Below are positions 1 to 5,409 of a stretch of 6,180 nucleotides of DNA, piece after piece. Below the pieces are notes generated by a model, which did not search any database, was not told the origin of the DNA, and saw only the letters and a list, made by a program, of their open reading frames with translations. The stretch is from Actinomycetes bacterium. GTDB taxonomy: Bacteria; Actinomycetota; Actinomycetes; Actinomycetales; Microbacteriaceae. The position numbers and the translations under genes are program-made. Location: contig JAEWJG010000023.1 in assembly GCA_023386675.1 (NCBI GenBank), positions 1-6,180 of the forward strand. The letters run 5' to 3'. Position 1 is the stretch's first letter, and each line of letters opens with the position of its first letter.

Positions 1-643
1 CCGACGGGATGGTGACGTGCCTGGCCACCTGGAGCGGGGATGCGCCGAGTACCCGCACGTTGGCGACCAGGTTCTGGTCGACCTCCCGCACGCCCTGGAA
101 GGCGTTGAAGAAGACGACGAAGAACACCAGCACCGCCGCGAGGAGCACCTTCGGCAGCACGCCGAGACCGAACGCGACGATGAAGATCGAGCCGAGGACG
201 ATGCGCGGGATGGAGTTGACGATCTTGATGTACGGGCCGAACACCGACGCCAGGTAGCGGTTCGAGCCGAACAGGATGCCGATGACGACGCCCGCGACGG
301 TCCCTGCGATGAAGCCGAGGAACGCCTCCTGGACGGTGATCCAGAGGTTCTCCCAGATCGTTCCGAAGGCCGTCCCCTGGGTGAACAGCCGGACCAGGCT
401 GTCCCAGATGCCGGACGGCTGACCATAGAAGAACTTGTCGACCCAGCCGGCGGAGGTGAACCACTGCCAGCCGCCGATCACGAAGACGGCGACGGCGATG
501 CGGCCGACCCAGACCCAGGTCGTGCGCCTCCGGCGAGCGCGGCGGCCCGCGAGCTGCAGCTCGATCTCGTGCTGCTGCCCGGCCGAGGCGGGCGCGACCG
601 TCTGGGGGGTGGTGGTTCCGGATGTACTGGTCATGACGCTCAC
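1..643 (-). CDS. ABC importer permease, NitT/TauT (SsuC/TauC-like) type, 3' end cut by window edge
   Basis: Inner-membrane permease subunit of an ABC importer; 214 residues are present and the C-terminus lies beyond the left edge (the family is usually about 250-290 residues). I translated it by hand. It has a charged cytoplasmic N-terminus (residues 1-41, with an RRARRRR cluster at about 34-40), a first membrane helix around residues 43-60, and further hydrophobic segments. Near the end of the visible part is an EAA-type coupling loop with the family's LGAS motif (VRVLGASPLQVARHVTIP), which docks on the ATPase. The start is the GTG at 643: it overlaps the ATPase stop as GTGA, and an AGGAG ribosome-binding site (651-655 on the plus strand) sits 7 bases upstream. 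An ATG 9 bases further in (634) has poorer spacing. The substrate is unknown; relatives carry nitrate, sulfonates, thiamine precursors or aromatic acids. The family assignment is firm, the ligand is not. Confidence 0.9.
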   Translation of the reverse strand, partial: MSVMTSTSGTTTPQTVAPASAGQQHEIELQLAGRRARRRRTTWVWVGRIAVAVFVIGGWQWFTSAGWVDKFFYGQPSGIWDSLVRLFTQGTAFGTIWENLWITVQEAFLGFIAGTVAGVVIGILFGSNRYLASVFGPYIKIVNSIPRIVLGSIFIVAFGLGVLPKVLLAAVLVFFVVFFNAFQGVREVDQNLVANVRVLGASPLQVARHVTIPS

Positions 644-1494
644 GCCGCCGCTCCTGCTGTCTGCTGGTAGGCACGCGTCACTTCGTCGCGGAGCGACTCC
701 CAGATGCGTCCCTGGATCTCGAGGAAGCGCTCCTCGTGGCGGATCTCCTGCACGTCGCCGCGCGGGCGCGGCAGGTCGACGTCGAAGACGTCCTTCACGG
801 TCCCCGGGCTGCTGGTCATGATCACCACCCGGTCGGAGAGCGCGACGGCTTCGTCCAGGTCGTGCGTGATGAACAGCACCGACGGGCGCAGCTCCTCCCA
901 CAGGCCGAGCAGCTCGGTCTGCATGATCGCCTTGGTCTGGACGTCGAGCGCGCCGAACGGCTCGTCCATGAGGAGGATGCGCGGATTGTTGATCAGCGCG
1001 GCCGCCATCGCGACGCGCTTGCGCATCCCGCCGGAGAGCTGGTGCGGGTAGCGGTCCTCGAAACCGGAGAGCCCGACGCGGCGGAGCCAGTCCATCGCGA
1101 GCGCCTGCGCCTCCCTCTTGGGCGTGCCCACGAGGACAGGCCCGATCATCACGTTGCCGAGGACCGTCTTCCAGGGGAACAGCGAGTCGGCCTGGAACAT
1201 GTAGCTGACGCCGCTGGTGATGCCCTCGACGATGCGGCCGCCGACGCTCACCGAGCCTGCGCTCGGCCGCTCCAGGCCCGAGACCTGGGCGAGCGTCGTG
1301 GACTTGCCGCAGCCGGTCGGCCCGACGATCGCGCAGAACTGGCCCGGCTCGACGGTCAGGGTGACGTCGTGGATGGCGGTGAAGGTGTCGCCCTTCGGGG
1401 TGAGGAACCGTTTGGTCAGCCCGACGATCTCGATGCCGGCCGGTTGCTCCGCCCCCGGGGAGCCCGTCGTGTGGTGGGGTCGCTGATCGCCCAT
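640..1494 (-). CDS. ABC importer ATP-binding protein, NitT/TauT (SsuB/TauB-like) type
   Basis: Cytoplasmic ATPase, 284 residues, that powers the importer whose permease follows directly. All nucleotide-binding motifs are intact: Walker A GPTGCGKST (58-66), Q-loop Gln101, signature LSGGMRKR (153-160), Walker B RILLMDE (172-178), D-loop just after, and H-loop His211 in FITHDLDEAV. Length and motif spelling (SLFPW after the Q-loop, DEPFGALD) are typical of nitrate/sulfonate/taurine-type importers. The frame stays open upstream to 1623, but I chose the ATG at 1494: an AGAGAGG ribosome-binding site (1504-1510) precedes it, homology to the family begins about 20 residues later, and the upstream extension is low-complexity sequence over the intergenic repeats. 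It is first in a minus-strand operon, divergent from the CitA-type kinase, with no substrate-binding protein in view. Confidence 0.93.
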   Translation of the reverse strand: MGDQRPHHTTGSPGAEQPAGIEIVGLTKRFLTPKGDTFTAIHDVTLTVEPGQFCAIVGPTGCGKSTTLAQVSGLERPSAGSVSVGGRIVEGITSGVSYMFQADSLFPWKTVLGNVMIGPVLVGTPKREAQALAMDWLRRVGLSGFEDRYPHQLSGGMRKRVAMAAALINNPRILLMDEPFGALDVQTKAIMQTELLGLWEELRPSVLFITHDLDEAVALSDRVVIMTSSPGTVKDVFDVDLPRPRGDVQEIRHEERFLEIQGRIWESLRDEVTRAYQQTAGAAA

Positions 1495-1496
1495 GT

Positions 1497-1518
1497 CGAA
1501 AGACCTCTCTGTCTTGCG
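1497..1518 (-). promoter_or_regulatory. Hairpin holding the ATPase ribosome-binding site in its loop
   Basis: Imperfect inverted repeat, 8 bp with one mismatch (CGAAAGAC at 1497-1504, GTCTTGCG at 1511-1518), with a 6-base loop. In the minus-strand mRNA the loop is AGAGAG and forms most of the Shine-Dalgarno sequence; the stem ends two bases before the ATG at 1494. It could tune translation of the importer operon, or be chance. Only the repeat itself is seen; function is inference. Confidence 0.35.
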
Positions 1519-1565
1519 GGTGTGTCGAGAACCGATGCTCGCGCCGAGGGCTACTCCGCGTCTCG

Positions 1566-1615
1566 CTTGTGCGCCATTCGCTCCGTTCTGCGCGTTCACG
1601 CGGGTTCTGCGCGTT
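1566..1615. repeat. Three direct repeats with 19-bp period, candidate operator
   Basis: GTTCTGCGCGTT occurs perfectly at 1585-1596 and 1604-1615. A degenerate copy, CTTGTGCGCCAT, matching at 8 of 12 positions, lies exactly one more 19-bp step upstream at 1566-1577. Repeats spaced by about two helical turns in a divergent promoter region are typical of tandem regulator binding sites. The obvious candidate ligand is the CitB-type regulator encoded at 3253-3945, which is inference. The copies lie about 43-92 bases upstream of the kinase start codon. Confidence 0.5.
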
Positions 1616-1657
1616 GTGCTCACAGGCAGGGGGTGCCGCCGGGTGACATGATTTGCT

Positions 1658-3256
1658 GTGATGCGACGACGGATCCGACGACTGTCGAGCCAGATACTCC
1701 TGGCTCAGGTGGCGATCCTGACCGCCTCGATGGTCATCGGCTTCCTCCTGTTCGCGCAGACCGCGCGGACGAACCTCGACGCGGACTACCAGGCGAGGGC
1801 GGCGGGAATCGCCCAGACTTTCGCGGGCATCCCCACCATCCAGTCGTGCATGACGAGCCCGGTAGCCGGATGCGAGGCGAGGATGCAGTCGCTCGCCTCC
1901 CAGACCGCGAACCGCACCGGCGCCGCGTACGTCGTCGTCATCGACCTGAACCGGGTGCGGCACACCCACCCGGACCGGTCCCTCATCGGCAAGAAGGTCT
2001 CCGAGCCGATCGTCGCGCGCGACGGCAAGGTGCATCTGGGCACCGACACCGGCGCGACGGGCGTGAACGCGAACGCCCGGGTCCCCCTGTTCGGGACAGG
2101 CGACCGGGTGATCGGCGAGGTGTCCGTCGGCATCCGCGAGGACAGCGTCTCGGGCGAACTGCTGAACGAGCTGCCCACCTATGCGCTCTGGTTCGCGCTG
2201 GTGCTCGCGATCGGCGCGCTCGCGTCGTTCGCGCTGGCGAGCCTGCTCAAGCGGCGCACGTTCGGGCTGGAGCTCGACGAGATCGCGCGCCTGCTGCAGG
2301 AGCGCGAGGCGACCCTGCACGGCATCCGGGAGGGCGTCATCGCCATCGACCCAGCCGGCCGCATCACGGTCGTCAACGACGAAGCCCAGCGGCTGCTCCA
2401 CCTTCCGGAGGGCGCGCGCGGGCGCCGCCTGGACGACGTCCTCGCGGCCAGCCCGATCCGGGACACCCTCACCGGGACGACGGAGGTGAAGGATGCGATC
2501 GCGGTCACCGACGAGCACGTCCTGGTCATCAACCGCATGCCCGTCACGCTCGCCGGGCGCGCGCACGGCGCGGTGTTCACCCTCCAGGACCGCACCGAGC
2601 TGACGGGCCTGACCCGGGAGCTCGACGGCGAGCGCAGCTTCACCGAGTCGATCCGGGCCCAGCAGCACGAGTTCTCCAACCGCATGCACGCGCTCTCCGG
2701 GCTGCTCGAACTGGGCCGCAACGACGAGGCGCGTCAGTACCTGACCGAGATCCGCGGGACGACGGCCGAGCTGGACAACACGCTCCGCACCCACATCGGC
2801 GCGCCGATGGTCATCGGCCTCCTGTTCGGCAAGGCCGCGGAAGCCAACGAGCGCGGCATCGAGCTGGTCATCTCCCCCGACACGGACCTCGGCGAGGCGC
2901 CGGACCGGGTCCAGGCACTGACGACGATCCTGGGCAATCTGATCGACAATGCCTTCGACGCTCTCGCGGCCGCGACCGCGCCGCGCCGGGTCGTCATCGG
3001 CATCGTCGAGACGGCGAGCGCGCTGACCCTGCGCGTCTCGGACAACGGCCCGGGAGTGCCCAGCACCGAGATCCCGCGGATCTTCGAGAACGGCTACACG
3101 ACCAAGCGCGGATCGCTCGTCCGCCACAGCGGACTCGGGCTCTCCCTCGTCCACTCGACGGTCACCAAGCTCGGCGGGACGGTGACCGTCTCCGGAGACG
3201 GCGGCGCCACCTTCGAGGTCGTGCTGCCCCGCACGACGGCAGGGGTCCGTCCGTGA
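1658..3256 (+). CDS. CitA/DcuS-family sensor histidine kinase
   Basis: Membrane sensor kinase, 532 residues, partner of the regulator that follows. Order: membrane helix at about 12-33; periplasmic-type PAS/Cache sensor at about 34-174; second helix at about 175-197; cytoplasmic PAS at about 210-315; phosphoacceptor helix with His337 in QQHEFSNRMHALSGLLELG, the DcuS/CitA hallmark; HATPase with GNLIDNAFDA (426-435), SDNGPGVP (461-468) and SGLGLSLV (491-498). There is no HAMP domain, as expected of the family. The sensor holds RHTHP (101-105), matching the RxxHP that contributes to carboxylate binding in CitA. Two cysteines (64, 72) in the sensor are unusual. The start is GTG 1658 or the adjacent ATG 1661; no strong ribosome-binding site is visible (GGGTGA at 1641-1646 is distant), so a leaderless mRNA is possible. 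Ligand unknown; a di- or tricarboxylate is the family expectation. Confidence 0.93.
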   Translation: MMRRRIRRLSSQILLAQVAILTASMVIGFLLFAQTARTNLDADYQARAAGIAQTFAGIPTIQSCMTSPVAGCEARMQSLASQTANRTGAAYVVVIDLNRVRHTHPDRSLIGKKVSEPIVARDGKVHLGTDTGATGVNANARVPLFGTGDRVIGEVSVGIREDSVSGELLNELPTYALWFALVLAIGALASFALASLLKRRTFGLELDEIARLLQEREATLHGIREGVIAIDPAGRITVVNDEAQRLLHLPEGARGRRLDDVLAASPIRDTLTGTTEVKDAIAVTDEHVLVINRMPVTLAGRAHGAVFTLQDRTELTGLTRELDGERSFTESIRAQQHEFSNRMHALSGLLELGRNDEARQYLTEIRGTTAELDNTLRTHIGAPMVIGLLFGKAAEANERGIELVISPDTDLGEAPDRVQALTTILGNLIDNAFDALAAATAPRRVVIGIVETASALTLRVSDNGPGVPSTEIPRIFENGYTTKRGSLVRHSGLGLSLVHSTVTKLGGTVTVSGDGGATFEVVLPRTTAGVRP

Positions 3257-3945
3257 ACGGCGCACCGCTGTCCGTGCTGGTGGTCGACGACGACTTCCGG
3301 GTGGCGAGCGTCCACGTGGGCTTCGTCGAGGCCGTTCCGGGCTTCCACGTGGCGGGGCAGGCGCACACGGCCGCCGAGGCCGTCGACCTGGCCGAGTCGC
3401 TGCGCCCGGATCTCGTCCTGATCGACATCTACCTGCCCGACGGCGACGGCCTGGAGGTGGTGCGACGCCTGCTCGCCGATCCGTCCCCTCCGGCGGTGAT
3501 CGTGATCTCGGCGGCGAACGACATCTCGACCGTCAGGCTCGCAGTGCAGCTCGGCGCGTTGCACTACCTCGTCAAGCCGTTCGGGTTCGCCGAGCTCGCA
3601 AGCCGGCTCACCGCCTTCCGGAAGGCCCACGACGACCTCGCCGACTTCCCCGCCGAGGCGACGCAGAAGGATGTGGACCGCATCTTCGACCTGCTCCGGC
3701 CGCCGCCCGGCGGACCGAGCGAAGCCCTCCGCCGGCTGGCGCCGACCCTCCAGGCCGTCTACGACGCGGTGGCGGCCGGCGCGGACAGCAGCTCGGCCAG
3801 CGAGGTCGCTGCGGCGATCGGAATCAGCCGTGCGACCGCCCAGCGCGCCCTCACCCAGCTGGAGCAGAGCGAAGTCCTCCGTCTGGAGTTGCGCTACGGC
3901 GCGACCGGGCGCCCCGAGCACCGCTACGCTGTCCGCCGTCGCTGA
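3253..3945 (+). CDS. CitB/DpiA-family response regulator
   Basis: Cytoplasmic transcription activator, 230 residues, that should be phosphorylated by the kinase upstream. The receiver domain (about 6-122) has the acidic pocket Asp12-Asp14, phosphoacceptor Asp58 in LVLIDIYLPDGDG, Ser86 and Lys108 in YLVKPF. The C-terminal helix-turn-helix (about 182-207, SASEVAAAIGISRATAQRAL) is followed by the winged segment YGATGRPEHRY, characteristic of actinobacterial CitB/DpiA regulators. The GTG start overlaps the kinase stop (GTGA) and has AGGGG (3241-3245) 7 bases upstream, so the two genes are translationally coupled. The frame is open far upstream only because of base composition. Likely targets are the divergent ABC importer and its own operon, through the repeats at 1566-1615; that is inference. 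Confidence 0.94.
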   Translation: MNGAPLSVLVVDDDFRVASVHVGFVEAVPGFHVAGQAHTAAEAVDLAESLRPDLVLIDIYLPDGDGLEVVRRLLADPSPPAVIVISAANDISTVRLAVQLGALHYLVKPFGFAELASRLTAFRKAHDDLADFPAEATQKDVDRIFDLLRPPPGGPSEALRRLAPTLQAVYDAVAAGADSSSASEVAAAIGISRATAQRALTQLEQSEVLRLELRYGATGRPEHRYAVRRR

Positions 3946-3956
3946 TCGCGCATCCA

Positions 3957-3975
3957 GTGCCCGATCAGTCGGCAC
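3957..3975 (+). terminator. Short hairpin after the CitB-type gene, possible terminator
   Basis: Eleven bases after the regulator's stop codon lies GTGCC-C-GA TCAG TC-GGCAC: seven base pairs with one bulged C and a four-base loop. It has no run of T after it, so it is a poor match to a classical intrinsic terminator, although such hairpins without U-tracts are common at operon ends in GC-rich actinobacteria. It is the only compact hairpin in the gap. Confidence 0.35.
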
Positions 3976-4000
3976 AGGAGATTCGTGCAGCTTCCGCCCG

Positions 4001-4006
4001 TAGGTT
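4001..4006 (+). promoter_or_regulatory. Putative -10 element TAGGTT for the lysozyme-like gene
   Basis: TAGGTT fits the actinobacterial TANNNT -10 consensus and is identical to the hexamer in front of the OmpR-type regulator at 5398-5403. It would start transcription near A4013, giving a 28-base leader that contains the GGAAGGGGG ribosome-binding site. No good -35 is visible 16-18 bases upstream. Confidence 0.4.
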
Positions 4007-4024
4007 CGGATGACAGCGGATGGC

Positions 4025-4033
4025 GGAAGGGGG
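4025..4033 (+). promoter_or_regulatory. Ribosome-binding site deciding the start of the lysozyme-like gene
   Basis: The purine-rich GGAAGGGGG ends 7 bases before the ATG at 4041. The upstream in-frame ATG at 4020 has no comparable sequence, so this site favours 4041, which also places the signal/anchor helix right at the N-terminus. Confidence 0.6.
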
Positions 4034-4040
4034 ATCGGGA

Positions 4041-4613
4041 ATGCGGAAGCTCGTCGTGAGCCTGCTGGTCACCGCACTGCTCGCGGTCGGCGGCTGGTTC
4101 GCCGCGTCGGCGATCGTCCCGACGGTGCTCTCGGCGACCGCGTCCATCCCGAGCCCCACTGCGGCATGCCTCGCGGCCGCGCCGGTGACGGTGGGGACCA
4201 TCGTCGTCCCCGCCGGCCCTGTCGCCGGCTTCTGCCAGCCCGAGCTCATCATGGCCGCCCACATCATGAACGCGGCGCGGGATCAGGGCATCGGGACCCA
4301 CACGCAGGCGGTCGGCGTGATGACCGCGATCGGCGAGTCCGGACTGCGGAACCTCGACTACGGAGACGCCGCAGGCCCCGACAGCCGCGGCCTGTTCCAG
4401 CAGCGCGACAACGGCGCGTGGGGCACACTGGCGGATCGCATGGATCCGTACACCGCTGCGTCGAACTTCTTCGCGAAGGCGACCAGCATCGACGGATGGC
4501 AGACGATGGCGCCCTCCGACCTCGCGCATGCCGTCCAGGTGAACGCCGATCCCGGCTACTACAGCCGGTACTGGGGCGACGCCGTGACGATCGTCGACGC
4601 GCTCGGCGGCTAG
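4041..4613 (+). CDS. Small exported lysozyme/transglycosylase-like protein
   Basis: Predicted 190-residue exported protein. Residues 2-3 (RK) and the hydrophobic stretch at about 4-30 form a signal peptide or N-terminal anchor; SATAS (31-35) could allow cleavage, but this is uncertain. Residues about 66-188 match a lysozyme-like domain common in actinobacterial cell-wall proteins: GVMTAIGESGL (92-102) with the probable catalytic Glu99, NLDYGD (104-109), then SRGLFQQR (115-122), GAWGT (125-129), a DPYTAASNFF block (135-144) and DGWQ (151-154). The expected role is cutting peptidoglycan glycan strands outside the membrane. Cys43 and Cys65 could form a disulfide. It has no wall-binding repeat or second catalytic domain, so it is a minimal form. 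It stands alone between the CitB-type gene and a convergent PAP2 gene. An earlier ATG at 4020 would add 7 residues but lacks a ribosome-binding site. Confidence 0.8.
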   Translation: MRKLVVSLLVTALLAVGGWFAASAIVPTVLSATASIPSPTAACLAAAPVTVGTIVVPAGPVAGFCQPELIMAAHIMNAARDQGIGTHTQAVGVMTAIGESGLRNLDYGDAAGPDSRGLFQQRDNGAWGTLADRMDPYTAASNFFAKATSIDGWQTMAPSDLAHAVQVNADPGYYSRYWGDAVTIVDALGG

Positions 4614-4618
4614 ACGGA

Positions 4619-5290
4619 TCAGGACCGGACGGGCACCTGGCGACGACGGTCGGCGAACAGACGCACGGCGACCAGGTTCCACAGCCCGGCGAACAGTACG
4701 GCGCCGGCCACACCGTTGAGCAGCGCGCCGACGACATCCGTGCCATAGTGCACGCCCACATAGAGCCGCGACCAGGCGACCAGCAGCACGAAGGCCGCGC
4801 CGATGACGATCACGAGCGTCCGCGCCACGGCCGTCCGGCACACCATCGCGAGGGCGGCGGTGAGGGCGACGGCGAAGACGACGTGGCCGCTCGGATAGCT
4901 GAGCGTCGAGGGATCGATGACGAGCTGGTGAGCCAGCGTGGCGGTCGGCCGCGGCTCGGCGACGACGGCTTTGACGACGAGCGTGGTGATCCACCCGAAG
5001 CCGGCGACCAGGCAGACGGCGAGCGCGCTGCGCCAGCCCTTCACGAAGAGGACCACCACGAAGACGATCGCGAGGATCCCTCCGGCGACGAGCACATGGT
5101 CGAGCTGGTCGAGGAGCAGGGCCGTCCGGTCCAGCAGCGGTGAGTTGACCGCATTGACGGGGGCGGCGATCCCGTCGAGGCGAAGGGCCGGCACCAGCTT
5201 CGCAGCGAATCCGAGGACGAACGTCGCGGCGAAGAGCGCGACGGACCAGACGATCCAGTGTCGGGGTGTGCGCAGCAGTGCGGCATTCAT
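4619..5290 (-). CDS. PAP2-family membrane phosphatase
   Basis: Integral membrane acid phosphatase of 223 residues with the full three-part PAP2 signature: KAVVAEPRP (107-115, KxxxxxxRP), YPSGH (132-136, PSGH) and SRLYVGVHYGTD (174-185, SRxxxxxHxxxD). His181 is the expected nucleophile and His136 the acid. About six membrane helices can be read (near 12-32, 66-84, 88-106, 136-151, 156-173, 187-208), placing the active site on the outer face. Relatives dephosphorylate lipid phosphates such as phosphatidic acid, phosphatidylglycerophosphate or undecaprenyl pyrophosphate; the substrate cannot be told here. The start at ATG 5290 has GAGGAG (5296-5301) 5 bases upstream; an in-frame extension to 5344 crosses the regulatory repeats and is rejected. 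It is divergent from an OmpR-type regulator and probably controlled by it. Its stop lies 5 bp from the convergent lysozyme-like gene. Confidence 0.93.
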   Translation of the reverse strand: MNAALLRTPRHWIVWSVALFAATFVLGFAAKLVPALRLDGIAAPVNAVNSPLLDRTALLLDQLDHVLVAGGILAIVFVVVLFVKGWRSALAVCLVAGFGWITTLVVKAVVAEPRPTATLAHQLVIDPSTLSYPSGHVVFAVALTAALAMVCRTAVARTLVIVIGAAFVLLVAWSRLYVGVHYGTDVVGALLNGVAGAVLFAGLWNLVAVRLFADRRRQVPVRS

Positions 5291-5319
5291 GGAGGCTCCT
5301 CTCGAAAGCGAACGGACCC

Positions 5320-5325
5320 AGTGAA
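5320..5325 (-). promoter_or_regulatory. Weak putative -10 for the PAP2 gene
   Basis: On the minus strand, TTCACT lies 10 bases beyond the nearer CTTAGC repeat (5336-5341), almost the same geometry as the regulator's promoter on the other side (9 bases). It would give a leader of about 22 bases containing the GAGGAG ribosome-binding site. The match to TANNNT is imperfect (T instead of A at position 2). Confidence 0.25.
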
Positions 5326-5335
5326 CCCGACTCCC

Positions 5336-5388
5336 GCTAAGCAACTTCTAAGGCGGCGCAAAAGCCGCTGTCTTAGCGCCGTCTTGGA
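5336..5388. promoter_or_regulatory. Two pairs of 11-bp-phased CTTAG repeats, candidate OmpR-family operator
   Basis: Facing the plus-strand gene: GTCTTAG (5370-5376), four bases, GTCTTGG (5381-5387). Facing the minus-strand gene, read on the minus strand: CTTAGA (5347-5352) and CTTAGC (5336-5341). Each pair has an 11-bp period, the geometry of PhoB and PmrA boxes, and the two pairs are arranged symmetrically about position 5362, with GCGGC/GCCGC arms (5353-5357, 5364-5368) between them. The PmrA box, a CTTAA-type hexamer repeated every 11 bp, is the closest known analogue. Binding by the regulator encoded at 5410 is inference. Confidence 0.6.
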
Positions 5389-5397
5389 CCGCGACGG

Positions 5398-5403
5398 TAG
5401 GTT
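5398..5403 (+). promoter_or_regulatory. Putative -10 element TAGGTT of a leaderless promoter
   Basis: TAGGTT matches TANNNT and ends 6 bases before the ATG at 5410, so transcription would start at the A of the start codon, the usual spacing for leaderless actinobacterial genes. The CTTAG repeat pair then covers about -40 to -23, replacing a recognisable -35, as at activator-dependent promoters. No good Shine-Dalgarno sequence precedes the ATG. Confidence 0.5.
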
Positions 5404-5409
5404 GACACC

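Larger units (their letters stand above)
1495..1657. promoter_or_regulatory. Divergent intergenic region between importer operon and CitA/CitB-type operon
   Basis: This 163-base gene-free stretch must carry the 5' control signals of both operons. It contains the hairpin next to the ATPase start and the 19-bp-spaced repeats listed separately. I found no convincing -35/-10 pair on either strand. CATGAT (1647-1652) is a weak -10-like hexamer that would place a start point near the GTG/ATG of the kinase gene, which would then be leaderless; this is speculative. Confidence 0.5.
3990..4050 (+). promoter_or_regulatory. Complementary repeats around the lysozyme-like gene's ribosome-binding site and start
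   Basis: GCTTCCGCC (3990-3998) is complementary to GGCGGAAG at 4022-4029 (8 bp, 23-base loop), which overlaps the Shine-Dalgarno region, and also to GCGGAAGC at 4043-4050 (8 bp), directly behind the ATG at 4041. The two pairings exclude each other and either would hinder initiation. An mRNA begun at the nearby TAGGTT promoter would lack the left arm, so only read-through RNA from the upstream operon would be masked. The pairings are seen; the regulatory role is inferred. Confidence 0.35.

Noticed and set aside
17..670. Plus-strand 217-codon frame opposite the permease
   Set aside because: Low-complexity acidic and arginine-rich translation with no domain; the minus strand encodes a clear permease with an EAA-type loop.
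1495..1623. N-terminal extension of the ATPase to an upstream start at 1623
   Set aside because: It covers the intergenic repeats, is not needed for the fold, and the ATG at 1494 has its own ribosome-binding site.
736..3945. A plus-strand frame open for 1069 codons that ends in the CitB-type regulator
   Set aside because: Only the last 230 codons (from 3253) look like protein. The rest is Arg/Asp/Gly/Pro-rich shadow of the minus-strand ATPase and of the kinase in another frame, caused by very high GC.
3094..3975. Minus-strand 293-codon frame opposite the CitB-type regulator
   Set aside because: Composition-driven antisense frame; the plus strand has intact receiver and DNA-binding motifs.
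3985..4059. Small frame from GTG 3985 behind AGGAG (24 codons)
   Set aside because: Spacing of only 4 bases, overlaps the lysozyme-like start in another frame, and no recognisable features; probably chance.
3924..5143. Long frames opposite the lysozyme-like gene (minus, 3924-4994) and the PAP2 gene (plus, 4010-5143)
   Set aside because: Both translate to Arg/His/Asp-rich sequence without recognisable motifs and lie over genes with clear catalytic signatures.
5291..5344. 18-codon N-terminal extension of the PAP2 gene
   Set aside because: It spans part of the putative operator and promoter; ATG 5290 has GAGGAG five bases upstream.
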